Assembly (NCBI GenBank): GCA_016748015.1
Contig: JAAOMT010000665.1
Span: 312,421-330,855, forward strand
Length of the DNA: 18,435 bases
Source of the DNA: Geosiphon pyriformis
Taxonomy: Eukaryota; Glomeromycota; Glomeromycetes; Archaeosporales; Geosiphonaceae
Direction of reading: 5' to 3'
Shown: positions 8,535 to 17,389 of the stretch, piece after piece
Numbering within the stretch: the stretch's first letter is position 1
Layout of the letters: each line of letters opens with the position of its first letter
Program-made: the position numbers and the translations under genes
Notes under the pieces: generated by a model
What the model was told of the DNA's origin: nothing
The model's input: the letters and a program-made list of their open reading frames with translations, nothing else
Database searches by the model: none

Positions 8535-8565
8535 GTTAAGAAACAAACATATATTATATTATTAT
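8535..8565 (+). repeat. Left arm of terminal inverted repeat
   Basis: GTTAAGAAACAAACATATAT... matches the reverse complement of 9288-9319 over about 31 bp with a single one-base indel. In DNA this AT-rich the embedded GTTAAG..ACAAACAT core makes chance unlikely. It could be the end, or subterminal part, of a non-autonomous DNA transposon of about 0.8 kb. Confidence 0.55.
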
Positions 8566-9287
8566 AAAAAAAATAAAAAAAAAAATTCAAAATCTTATAT
8601 TTTATATAATTTTATAATTTTAGATTTTTATTAGCCAATTAAATATAAAAATGTTGAAATTTTATGACTTTAAATAATACATAATTTATTAGCCTATTAG
8701 AATATAGAAATATAATCTAATTTATAATATATAAATTAAATTTTTAATATATTAAATTTTCTGTATTTATTATATAACTATATTTAAATATATTGTAAAA
8801 TCTCTGGTATTAATTTGTAAAAATTTTATAAAAATAAAATTTTTTGTATTATAATATAGTTAGAAAAGCTTATATATTAAAAAAGTTTAATAATAAATAA
8901 AATCAAAAATATAATATAAAAAATATAATAAATTAAAAAATAAAAAACATTAATAAAAAATATATTAGATCAGAAAATAAAAATATACTAAATTAAAAAA
9001 TAAAAGACATATTAGATTAAACATAAATTTGTAATTATTTTTATATAAATAAAACAATATAATAAGTTAAGATGTTTAAGTTAGTATATTTTAATAATAA
9101 TTTTGATCATAAGTTTAATCATATTTATTATATAAATTTAATTATATTTGTTATATACTTATAGTACATGTATTTATAATTGTATATTATAAATAGCATA
9201 TTATTATAATATAAAATAATAATATTATAAAATGTTCGATTATATATTTTAATAAAAAAAAATAAAAAAATAGTCTTATAGTAATTA
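8566..9287. other. AT-rich interior between inverted repeats, no gene seen
   Basis: Only 2 G/C in the 60 bases at 8881-8940. No open frame of note and no transposase motif. If the flanking inverted repeats mark a transposon, this is its non-coding interior. Confidence 0.5.
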
Positions 9288-9319
9288 ATAATAATATAAT
9301 ATATGTTTGTTCTCTTAAC
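9288..9319 (-). repeat. Right arm of terminal inverted repeat
   Basis: Reverse complement of 8535-8565 with one extra base. The flanks may extend the similarity weakly (T-run on the left, A-run with AACC on the right). No clear target duplication can be fixed. Confidence 0.55.
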
Positions 9320-9503
9320 AAAAGTAAAAAAAAACCAAAAGCCATTACAAAAAATTTGGTAATTTTAAATAAGATTAAAAAAAAATCATTAATAAAAACT
9401 TTTATAATAGCAATTAAAAAAATCTTAAAAACAAAATCTATATAGAATAATAATGTTATTTTTAAAAATTAACTTAAATTTAGATAAAAGATAAAACAAA
9501 AAA

Positions 9504-9724
9504 TTAACAAAGACCAATTTAATTTTAAAAATAGAACCAAACACCAAAGTAAAAACTACTTACTTAAAAATTTTTTGACAATTAAAAATTGTTTTTTAAG
9601 TATTACTTAAGACAGTACTAAAAAACAAAAAAAAATTGTTTTGGTTTTTATTTAATTAATTTAATCTTTAAAATTAAATGATTTAATAAGTTGTTTTGTT
9701 TTTTAAATTGGCAAAAATTTGTTG
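9504..9724. repeat. Possible foldback (MITE-like) palindrome
   Basis: The centre (9561-9602) forms a stem: TACTTAAAAA pairs with TTTTTAAGTA and ACAATT with AATTGT around an AAA loop, with a 7-nt bulge. Outer arms TAACAAAGACCAATT (9504-9518) and AATTGGCAAAAATTTGTTG (9706-9724) are imperfect complements. Low complexity weakens the case. Confidence 0.35.
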
Positions 9725-9849
9725 AAAAACATTATATTTGATAATATAACTAGTAATTAATCTTAATTTATTTTGGAAAATATACTATTGTTATTATTGT
9801 CTATATTAAAAAAAAACTAATTACTGTTATTACTAAAGATTTTTGGTAT

Positions 9850-10200
9850 CTTTTTTTAATTGTTGTTAATATTAATTTTGTTGTTTAATTTACATTTATT
9901 GGAAGCTATTAAATCTCTAATAATTGAATTTATCTTTAAATTATCTCTTATAATTTGAACTACTGGACTTTTAAATAGAATGACTAATTTTATGTTAATT
10001 ATTTTGTATAATTATGTTGTAGTAAATATCAATTTTTTCTCAGAAATTGTTGTTTAGAAGTTTATTAAAACATGTAGTTATTTTGCTATAAAAGTCAACT
10101 TTTTTCCAAAAATTACTTAATTAAAAGCTTACTAAAATGTGTAATTACTTTGCTGTAAAAGTTAACTTTTCTATAAAAATTTTGTTTGTAGACTATCTTA
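9850..10200 (+). pseudogene. Relic of protein family X, copy 2, with three 22-codon repeats
   Basis: Inverted copy of the left-edge relic X. The part 9878-10058 aligns to about 1-180 of the window. Over the first 63 aligned bases I count 15 transitions, no transversion and one 1-bp indel; in 14 of the 15 this copy has A/T where copy 1 has G/C. Plus-strand reading gives EFIFKLSLII then MTNFMLIILYNYVVVNINFF. The tail repeats about every 66-67 bp: YNYVVVNINFF (from 10007), CSYFAIKVNFF (10073) and CNYFAVKVNF (10140). Function unknown; the repeats suggest a tandemly repeated structural motif or an unequal duplication. Confidence 0.4.
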
Positions 10201-10535
10201 ATGATTATAATATGAAAAAAAGAAAAAAATAAAATATAAAAGAAATAAAATTTTGTTAAGAAAATTATTTTCTAATTTAGGTTTAGAATTACTAATAGTT
10301 TACTGAAATTAATAACTAATTAATTTTAAAACATTAATTGATTTTTAGAAAATATTAGGTATAAATGTTTTAAGAATTGGTTTTCAAATTATATTTTTAT
10401 TTTTGAATTGTACTAATAAGAATTAATTTAAAAAAAGATATCTATAAAAAATACATTTTCTCAAAGAGAGAAGTTTTTTTTTATATAACTTTTTATAGTA
10501 TTAGTTTATAAACTTGAATTTTTCTTTTTGCTAAA
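10201..10535. other. AT-rich stretch, no gene seen
   Basis: Mixed A- and T-runs with no coding pattern that I can follow on either strand. It lies between family X copy 2 and the 20-bp minisatellite. Confidence 0.4.
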
Positions 10536-10656
10536 ATTTTATTAAACTAAAGATATATTTTAACAAACTATAAGTTATTTTATTAAACTATTAACTATTT
10601 TAGTGAACTATATATTATTTTGGTAAATTTTTATAAATTTCGGCAAATTTTTAAAT
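10536..10656. repeat. 20-bp minisatellite, about six degenerate units
   Basis: Units start at 10536, 10557, 10577, 10597, 10617 and 10637, each ATTTT-x2-x-AAACTAT-like (for example ATTTTATTAAACTATTAACT). Later units drift (ATTTCGGCAAATTTTTAAAT). The period is 20-21 bp, not a multiple of three, so it is not a protein repeat. Confidence 0.65.
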
Positions 10657-10829
10657 ATTATATAGTTCAAAATATTGTGTCATTTAATCATCTTAATTTC
10701 TATTATACAAATTAATTTATTAATTAAATAGTAATATTTGATAATTTGATTAAGTAATAAGTAATAATTAAAATAATGTTAATATATACTAATTAATAAT
10801 AAGAATTATAAGAGTAATTTCATATTAAT

Positions 10830-11177
10830 TAATAATTAAAATTCTACTGATAATATAATCTTCTCTTCAAAACTAAGTTCTATCAAAATCCAAGTATTAT
10901 CTGTAATTTCGAGATAATAATCCAAGATTATTGAAGTGATTTAGTTTAAAAATTGTTGAAATTTTAGTTCTATAAATTTGTCAATATATTAAATCTTTAT
11001 TGGTTGAAGTATTGGATTTTGTAAAATGTTTTTACATGTATTAAATAAGTTGTAAAGTCTATAAACTGCTCTGAATTTATAGTGAACATTTGTTAATCTG
11101 GCTATTGTTTTAAATTTGTTGTGTATTTGCTTTTGTATAGTTTCAAAAATAAGATTGATTGCTTTTAGTTCTAGTTT
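10830..11177 (-). pseudogene. Unidentified minus-strand protein relic Y
   Basis: One minus-strand frame is open for 62 codons (11177 to 10992), starting right after a TAA, and continues about 50 codons further with only two stops. In DNA this AT-rich many more stops would be expected. Readable parts include ELKAINLIFETIQKQIHNKF, LTNVHYKFRAVYRLYNLFN and WILIELSFEEKII. The amino acid mix is protein-like, but I do not recognise a family. It lies downstream of the minus-strand pol relic, so it could be an extra ORF of that element or an unrelated gene. Confidence 0.4.
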
Positions 11178-11189
11178 TTATTAGTACAG

Positions 11190-11690
11190 TATTTTTTTGA
11201 TTTGAAAATATTAATAACTAGAAGTATATTTACTGTTTTTATTAAGACATATTTAAAGTTTTTATTATATTATGACATTCGGAAAAATATCAATAAGTAT
11301 GAACAATAAGTTTTCTTTTAAAGCTTGTTTCAAAAGTTCTGGTAATTAACTTTCAAAATAACTTCTTGTGTTTTTTTATAAGAATAATAATTCTGAGAAT
11401 TATTTATTATCAAGGCTGTAGTTTTTTTTAAGTATAATTAATTTGATTTTTATTAATTGTTATGGATAAATCAAAAAGTGTTTTTAAAGTTAACATTAAT
11501 TTTTGAAATATTTTTTGAATGTTTTGAGAAATAAGTATAATAAATTTTTATAAAAATAAAAATAAAATTATTTTTTATATAGGGATTTTTATATATTTTT
11601 GATTTGAGTATTTTCTGGTGATTATTTTACTATTTTTGTTTAATATTTCTGTATTATTTTAAGAGAAATACTAATAAAATTAAGTTAAAT
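11190..11690. other. AT-rich, T-rich plus strand, nothing identified
   Basis: No coding pattern or LTR end was found. The plus strand stays T-rich, as in the neighbouring minus-strand relics, so it may contain their decayed 3' sequence or LTR. Confidence 0.35.
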
Positions 11691-12235
11691 GTTCAGGTTT
11701 TATTGTTGTTTTATTACAATTATTGGTTCTAAATTTTAGAGAATATCTTTGAAATTAATTAAAAAAAAATATATATTAATTTGTAAAATTAATGATTCAA
11801 GATTGTTTCTAAAATAATAATGCTTCAATTAATTTTCATGTACAACTTTGGCTAAAATTTTGTTATTAAATTTTAACTTATATAATTTATTGCCTAAGAT
11901 TTTATAAATATAATATAGTCTGTCTTATTTATATTCAAATTTTTTATTCTATTGTTTTTTAGTCTTAGTTCTGTATAAGAGAACTTTGTTTTCAATTTTA
12001 AATTTATTGGTAATTAGTAGCAATTTGTTGTCATGTTATTTTTTTTGTTGAATTTAAGAGTGTTCAATATGAGTTGCTGCTATTTGTTTCTTTTTTTTCA
12101 ACATACTAAAAAGAATATAGGCTTTTTATTAAAGTGTTTCTTAAAAGTTTTTTTGTTAATTGGTTGCACTGAGTATGTTTCTATTAAAAAATTAATTAGT
12201 AATATTATTGTCTTTTTATAGATAAAATTAAATGG
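11690..12235 (-). pseudogene. Gypsy integrase C-terminal domain relic (minus strand)
   Basis: The minus-strand frame continues from the integrase core with FIYKKTIILLINFLIETYSVQPIN-type sequence, the usual post-core region. Next comes ITNKFKIENKVLLYRTKTKKQ and a Y-Y-I-Y-K-I-L-G-N motif, then KILAKVVHEN near 11840. This matches the Gypsy integrase pattern in which a G-D-x-V-L-L segment and a G-P-Y-x-I segment form an SH3-like barrel that binds DNA. The G-D is now E-N. The end is uncertain; an EPIIVIKQQ-like tail near 11720 may be the last recognisable coding sequence. Confidence 0.6.
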
Positions 12236-12720
12236 TATGTGTTTCATGATATTTTGTTTTAATGTTCTATAAGCTAATAATACTAATAGAATAAAGATAT
12301 TCTATTTCTATTCAAAATTGGTTGAGATTTTAACTAGTGACTTACATAATGTCTAGTTGAAATGTTCTATTAATTTATTTGTTTGTGGATAATATAGTAA
12401 TAATAAAGATTATTTGACATTAAATTATTTGCAAATTTTTTGTATTAAGTTGTTCACAAAGTGTGTTTTATAATTAGATAAGAGTTTAATTAAACATTTA
12501 TGTCTATAAGTAATGTTTTTATAGATAAAATTTGCTACTAATTTTGTGTCTGCTTTTTAGATAGCTCTAACTTTAGGCTATTTGGTAAAATAATCTATTA
12601 CAACTGCTATATAATAGTTTTTTGGGTTGTAATAAGTAATGGTCTAACTAAATTAATTCTAATTTTGTCAAAAAATTGTCCAATTTTAATTGGATTTAAA
12701 AGTTTAATGGAACAAATCTT
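12236..12720 (-). pseudogene. Gypsy integrase catalytic core relic (minus strand)
   Basis: The core joins retroelement DNA to the host genome. On the minus strand the first catalytic Asp is visible in VVIDYFTK (about 12580-12605) and the region before it reads FFDKIRINLVRPL. The second site, normally S-D-R-G, reads SNYKTHF, with Asp changed to Asn. The third segment YYPQTNKLIEHFN (about 12360-12400) keeps the catalytic Glu, and LLAYRTLKQN follows. The DD35E spacing is preserved. Stops are mainly CAA to TAA. Confidence 0.8.
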
Positions 12721-12890
12721 TTTTTTTCTTTAATAATTATTACATAATTTTATATATTGTCAAATGTTTTAGTACATATGTGGCCAAAAATAATGTTTAA
12801 GTGTTTTTTAGATTGTATTATCTCTTTTTAAGTGTGTTAATAATATATTTGTGTATATGTTGTATAAGATAATTTTTATTTTATTTTGTT
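12721..12890 (-). pseudogene. Gypsy integrase H2C2 zinc-finger relic (minus strand)
   Basis: The minus strand reads ILYNIYTNILLTHLKRDNTI, then KTLKHYFWPHM and YIKLCNNY. This is the integrase H-x3-7-H-x23-32-C-x2-C pattern with the first His read as Tyr and the last Cys as Tyr, both one transition away. The YFWP-M and LxH-x5-T context is diagnostic. It lies between RNase H and the integrase core, the normal Ty3/Gypsy order. Confidence 0.78.
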
Positions 12891-13279
12891 GAACTAATCT
12901 GAATAGATTTGCTAAATTTTTGTAATTTTAATAATAAATTTTGTTATAATAGATAAAATATTGCTTTGCTTGGTTTTGAAATTAGTGTTTTTTAACTAGA
13001 AACCAATTTTTTGGTATGTTAAAAATTTTTAAATAGTTTTTAATATTGTTGTAGTTTTGAAATCTATTGTTTATTAATTGTTTTATTATTGTTAAATTGT
13101 TGAATTGTTGAATTGTAGATGTTGATTCTAATTTTGTCTTATTCTTAAAAAACCATCTATGTTAGTATGTAATTTTTTTGGTTTGTAATATATAATGTAT
13201 TTGTAATTGGCAAGAAAATCAGTCTATTAAAATTGTTTTGTATTAAGTTTAAAGCTTTTTTTGTTAAGCCATTTGAGGC

Positions 13280-13302
13280 CAATATTATTAGTAATAATAT
13301 TG
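13280..13302. repeat. Perfect 11-bp-arm palindrome
   Basis: CAATATTATTA, one central G, then TAATAATATTG. It sits at the RNase H/integrase spacer of the minus-strand pol relic. AT-rich palindromes arise easily by mutation, so it is noted only as a hairpin-forming site. Confidence 0.4.
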
Positions 13303-13339
13303 AATTGAAATTTATTTTAAAAGTATTGTTAAAAGTGTT

Positions 13340-13560
13340 TAAAAACTCAGATAACAGCTACTGCTTCTAATTTAGTTGAGTCATATTTGAGTTTTATTGG
13401 CTTGAATTTTCTATTAACATATATAATTATTTATTTATTGTTATTGTCATCTAATTGTAATAAGATAACATCAAAAGCTATGTGTAAAGCATTAATAATT
13501 AACTAAAATTTTTTGTTAAATTTGGAGTAAACAAAAATTGGAGTTATAATTAATTTTTTT
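13340..13560 (-). pseudogene. Gypsy RNase H relic (minus strand)
   Basis: RNase H removes the RNA strand after reverse transcription. The minus strand gives PIFVYSKFNKKF, then AFDVILLQLDDNNN, IIIYVNRKFKPIKLKYDSTKLEAVAV. This matches the Gypsy pattern of P-D-F-x-K-x-F, T-D-A-S, G-A-V-L-x-Q, Y-A-S-R-x-L, E-x-N-Y and T-E-L-E-x-L-A-V. The catalytic TDAS reads INAL, so its Asp is lost. It directly follows the reverse transcriptase end (LREFI...YY.KFI). Confidence 0.72.
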
Positions 13561-14530
13561 TTAAGAATGTTAAATACTTTTTGTTAAACTGAAGTCTATT
13601 AGTATTAAACATTTTTGTTAATTAAAAAATTAAAAGATTTGGCAATTTCTGAAAATTTTTTGATAAACTTTCAGTAATAAAAGGCTAATTCTATAAATTC
13701 TCTTAGTTTTGTGATATTTTAGAAAACTTAAAAGTTTTTAACAATACTAATTGTTCTTGAATTGAGTTAAACTCTATTTTTGCTAATAATGTGTTCAAGA
13801 AAAATTAAACTTGTTTTTCTGAAGTAATATTTTTTAATGTTCAATTTCAGTTCTGCTTTTCATAATTATTAAAAAACTTTTTACAAATAAATCAGATAAG
13901 CTTCATAACTTGGAGAATAAACATCAGTATTATTGAGATAAACAACTATTAATTGCCACAAAAATTTTTTATAAACAATATTTATTAGTTTTTGGAATAT
14001 TATTGGTGTATTACAATGTTCAAAAAACATAATATTAAACTTGTAGTTTTTTTTTTGTGTGGTAAATGCTGTTTTGGAATGGTTTTTTGAATCTATTTTA
14101 ACTTATCAATATCCATTTTTCAAGTTTAAAGTTGAAAAAAACTTGGCTTTTTCTAAAACATCTAGCATGTTGTTGATTTTTGAAAGGAAGTATACATCTT
14201 TAATTATTATATTATTAAGTTGACAATAATCTATACAAAATCTGATCTTGCTATTTTTTTTTGACAAAAACTACTGATAAAACCTAAAAACTTTTTGATA
14301 ATTGGATGAGATTATTGTTAAGCATCTATTACATTTCTTTTCTAATGAATTGGTGGCTGGCAGGTGAAACTTAATAGACTTGTTGATGTTTTAGTAAAGC
14401 ATTTTCTATATGAATTTGATATTGTATTATATTAGTTTTTCCAAAATTATTTTTATTTTTAACAAATATATTAGCATATTTAGCAATTAACTGTTTTAAT
14501 TATCTTTGTTGTTAGAATTCTAAGAGACTT
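13561..14530 (-). pseudogene. Gypsy reverse transcriptase relic (minus strand)
   Basis: Motifs appear in order on the minus strand: LKQLIAKYANIF and NNFGKTNIIQYQI (about 14400-14510), SPASHQFIRKEM (14331-14363), KIRFCIDYCQLN (about 14218-14253) and FSTLNLKNGY then two stops (about 14090-14141). AFTTQKK, YLNN within VVYLNNTDVYS (13907-13945) and a connection segment with KFIKNFSEIAK-like sequence (about 13620-13740) follow. The catalytic T-L-D-L and Y-x-D-D motifs read TLNL and YLNN, so all three aspartates became Asn by G to A. The stops after GY replace the usual Trp-Gln. It belongs to Ty3/Gypsy pol. Its gag/protease side is not seen: plus-strand element B starts near 14700. Confidence 0.82.
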
Positions 14531-14699
14531 ATGTTGATTCAAGAGAGTTTTTTTTAATAAAATCATAGTTTTTAGTAATAAACAGAATATTTAAATTTGG
14601 AAGAAAAATGTGTTTCACAATTTCAATGAAATTAGAAACAATTTAAAGAATTTTGTTTTGAAATATATTATTATGTATAATTCTAATTTCTAATATTGC

Positions 14700-15406
14700 T
14701 TTATTTAATAGTAGTAAATCTAATTAATAATTAATTAATACTATTATAATTGTTGAAATATTGTAGAAACATAATTTTAAACACATTAAAATTCTGTGAC
14801 TTGTTTATCAATATTAAGTTTTTATTAATAATAATTGGCTATCTAAAACCAATACTGTACTTGATTGAAATACTTAAAAGCTTTAGTTAATATTTAATGA
14901 TCAGCATATTTAAGTATTTGCTATCTCCAATTACTTTAAAGCTCCTTTAAGAAAACAATTATTAATTAAGCTTAAAAAAAAACCTTACTTGGAAAGTCTA
15001 TTAAGTTTTATAGATTAACAATGATTACAACAAGCTATTACTAATACTTTCATAAGATAAAAAAACAAACAAAAAACAACAACACTTAAGTTATTGCTAT
15101 TATTAAAAAAAACATCTAACAGTTGGTATATATCTTACTTATCAGAACTAAGAAAAGAATTATCTATATTTTATTCAAATACAAAAACTACAAAAAAAAA
15201 CTTTTATCTATGAAAGCTTGAATTTTATTTAAAAAAAACTATAAAACACATATCTGTTATTATTGTAAAGCATGCTATCAAAAATGTTTTGGTTATTTAA
15301 AACAACAAAAAAATTAGGACAACAAATCATGTTTTGCTTATAGAAAAACTTTACTTAATGAAAAAATATAAAATAACATTCTTAATTATAAATAAACATA
15401 AGATAT
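14700..15406 (+). pseudogene. Element B internal fragment: protease end, linker, Cys-rich domain
   Basis: This is an AT-degraded copy of element A from about 3880 to 4667. Clear matches are AATAATTGGCTATCTAAAACC (14829 on) to the protease LVGNDWL region and CTTACTTGGAAAGTCTATTAAG (about 14984) to 4128 on. The Cys-rich block at about 15170-15350 is also present, with several Cys codons gone and the reading full of stops. At its 3' end the coding match stops at the A position of about 4667, and the LTR begins at once. Everything downstream of the Cys-rich domain is missing (dUTPase, reverse transcriptase, integrase). The 5' end is lost near 14600-14700, next to the opposite-strand pol relic. 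Confidence 0.72.
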
Positions 15407-16242
15407 TGTTATTTATAAAAAATAAAAATTATAATAATAGATAAAATAACCAATTAAAAATAGACATAATAAAAAAAAAATTTGAGAATTTCTCTTAAAA
15501 AATTGCATGATTCCAGAATTTTAGAATTTTTTTCAAGAAATTGTAGAATTTCAAAAAATTTTGTATAACACAAATTATGTATATATAGTGAGAGTATTAG
15601 AAACAGAAAAATATTTAATTCAATTTAGACAGAACAATAACTAACAATAATTATTTACTCTTATCTTTTTCTTCAAAAAATAGTTTTCTATAACTTAAAG
15701 TAAAATTACATTAATATCAATAAAATATTAATTATCATCCAATCTATATTATTGTTACTTAATTAAAGAAATATTAATTACTTTTATATTATCAACACTC
15801 TATGTTAATAGAATCTAATACTTAACTACACTAAACCAATAGCTCTTAATTACAGTTATTGATAAAATACTAATTTCTTATTTTTTTTTATTTTTTTTTA
15901 TTTTTTTTTTGTTTTGTTTTTTTGTTGTTTACTAATTAATTAAAAAAATTAAATACTGAATATTTGACATTAAAGATAGCTTGGTAAAAAACTTGGAAAC
16001 AAGAATAAAAATTTAAGAATAACTTACCAAAAAAACATGACTGTTAAAATAAACCAGCCACTATGCTGAAAAAAAAAATTCACAGAAAAAATTATCAATT
16101 GAATCTCTGTCTATTATACAAAAAACTCAACCAAAACATTTAAATTATGAAAATCTTTAAAAGTTACCAATATTTCTAACTATTAAGTACCAAGTTATAG
16201 GTTTGTTATTTGTTTCAACACTCTAAATAGTTATCTATAACA
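15407..16242 (+). repeat. LTR of element B (836 bp), diverged from element A LTR
   Basis: It starts TGTTATTTATAAAA and ends ATAACA, the same inverted terminus in AT-shifted form. Matches to the A LTRs include the TATA stretch (15575-15588) and AATAAA (15719-15724). TTGACATTAAAGATAGC, AACCAGCCACTATGCTGAA, GAATCTCTGTCTATTATAC and ACCAAGTTATAGGTTTGTT in the 3' half also match. The U3 part is hardly alignable, so it is a related subfamily, not a recent copy. It is the 3' LTR of the fragment before it. Its right flank is a relic gene, indicating insertion there; the matching 5' flank is not in view. Confidence 0.82.
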
Positions 16243-16254
16243 ATACATTATGCC

Positions 16255-17145
16255 AATACACTATTTAATGCTTATAACAATGCTCTTAACAAATTGTACT
16301 ATTTTTTACATGATATCTAAATAATCTATGAACTGGTTATAATTTTAATTAATAGAAAAACCCAAAAAAATGTCTATCAAATAAAAAAAACCGAATATAT
16401 TAAATACATCCTTGAAATTGCTAAATACAACTATAAAAATAAAATAAAAGTATACTACCAAATTGCAAGTTACACTTACTTAACCAAAAAAGCTTAAATT
16501 TAATAATTAAAGCAAATAAACATTTAATTGTACAAAGAATATATCATGACTTGTAACAGCTAATAGTGTTCAAAATGCTATGTTCTTAGCATTTCTTTAC
16601 CCAATGAAAAAAATGAACATGAAATCAAATTTAGAAAACCTGAATCAGAAAAAAAAATTGCAATTATATTAATCTACTTAGTAAAAAACTAGCCTATTAT
16701 ACAACTTAAATATTTCGACAACAATAGTTAAAAAATTAAGCTAAAAAAAGCTCATAAAATTAATACTAAATATGATTTACAATATTTAAAAAAAAACACT
16801 TTAATTCTTCAATCCAAGTTTCTAACAAAGATCAACTTCAGAATTGCTTTTGAAATTCTACCAGAAGCAATAGTTCAAATTGCTTTCTAATTATTATTGA
16901 TAAGCAAAAAAATTAATATTAAAGAAAAAATCATAAATACAGAATATACCAAAGATATTACAATTATGTTACAAAATAAAACTAATAAACTATTCAAAAT
17001 TAAGCATGCCAAAAAAATTGTTCAAGCAATTTATTTACTCCTAATTAATATTTCAGATTTGTGATCAGTTAATTAAAGGGAACAATTAAGTAAAAATAAT
17101 AGAAAAACTCAAAATTTTGGTTTACAAGACAATTTACAGTTCTAG
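16255..17145 (+). pseudogene. Relic gene with zinc-binding segment and dUTPase domain (second dUTPase)
   Basis: One plus-strand frame can be followed for 297 codons without an indel although it has about 14 stops, nearly all TAA. The front half reads YNNALNKLYYFLHDI, INRKTQKNVYQIKKTEYIKY and YYQIASYTYLTKKA. A Cys segment follows (MTCNS, CSKCYVLSISLPNE). The dUTPase motifs follow: 1 INTKYDLQY (16759-16785), 2 VQIAF then a stop, 3 KIINTEYTKD (16924-16956), 4 KKIVQAIYLLL (17011 on), 5 TQNFG. The catalytic Asp of motif 3 is Asn. It is similar to, but clearly distinct from, the element A dUTPase, so it belongs to another element family that shares the ribbon-dUTPase module. Element B's LTR ends at 16242, just before the readable part, so the front is probably cut by that insertion. 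Confidence 0.7.
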
Positions 17146-17389
17146 TAAATATAGTTCTTAAAACACAAAATAAATTTTACCACATTCTTTGACTTCTACA
17201 ACCAATTATTATTTTCTTTTTTGGAAAATATTACAAAATTTATACTTGTCTGAAATTAACTACTACTTAACAAATTTGTTTAAAACATAAAATCCAAATT
17301 TTAAATTTTTATATCCCAAAAAAAATGAAAAAATTCTGATTTATTTTTTACAATCTTAATATCTATCTTATTTTTTTATTAAATAGATT
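17146..17389. other. AT-rich spacer between dUTPase relic and gag relic
   Basis: No family match was found. It may hold a decayed gag N-terminal part, or the breakpoint between two elements, since gag normally precedes dUTPase. Confidence 0.35.

Noticed and set aside
10007-10656. CRISPR-like array
   Set aside because: Repeats are adjacent without unique spacers, and the context is a eukaryotic transposon region.
12033-12221. 62-codon plus-strand frame, hydrophobic
   Set aside because: Antisense to the Gypsy integrase C-terminal relic; the Leu/Phe-rich look comes from T-rich DNA, not a membrane protein.
11690-14530. Minus-strand pol as the missing pol of element A itself
   Set aside because: It is outside A's LTRs, on the opposite strand and much more decayed, and its pre-RT linker only partly resembles A's. 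At most it is a relative.
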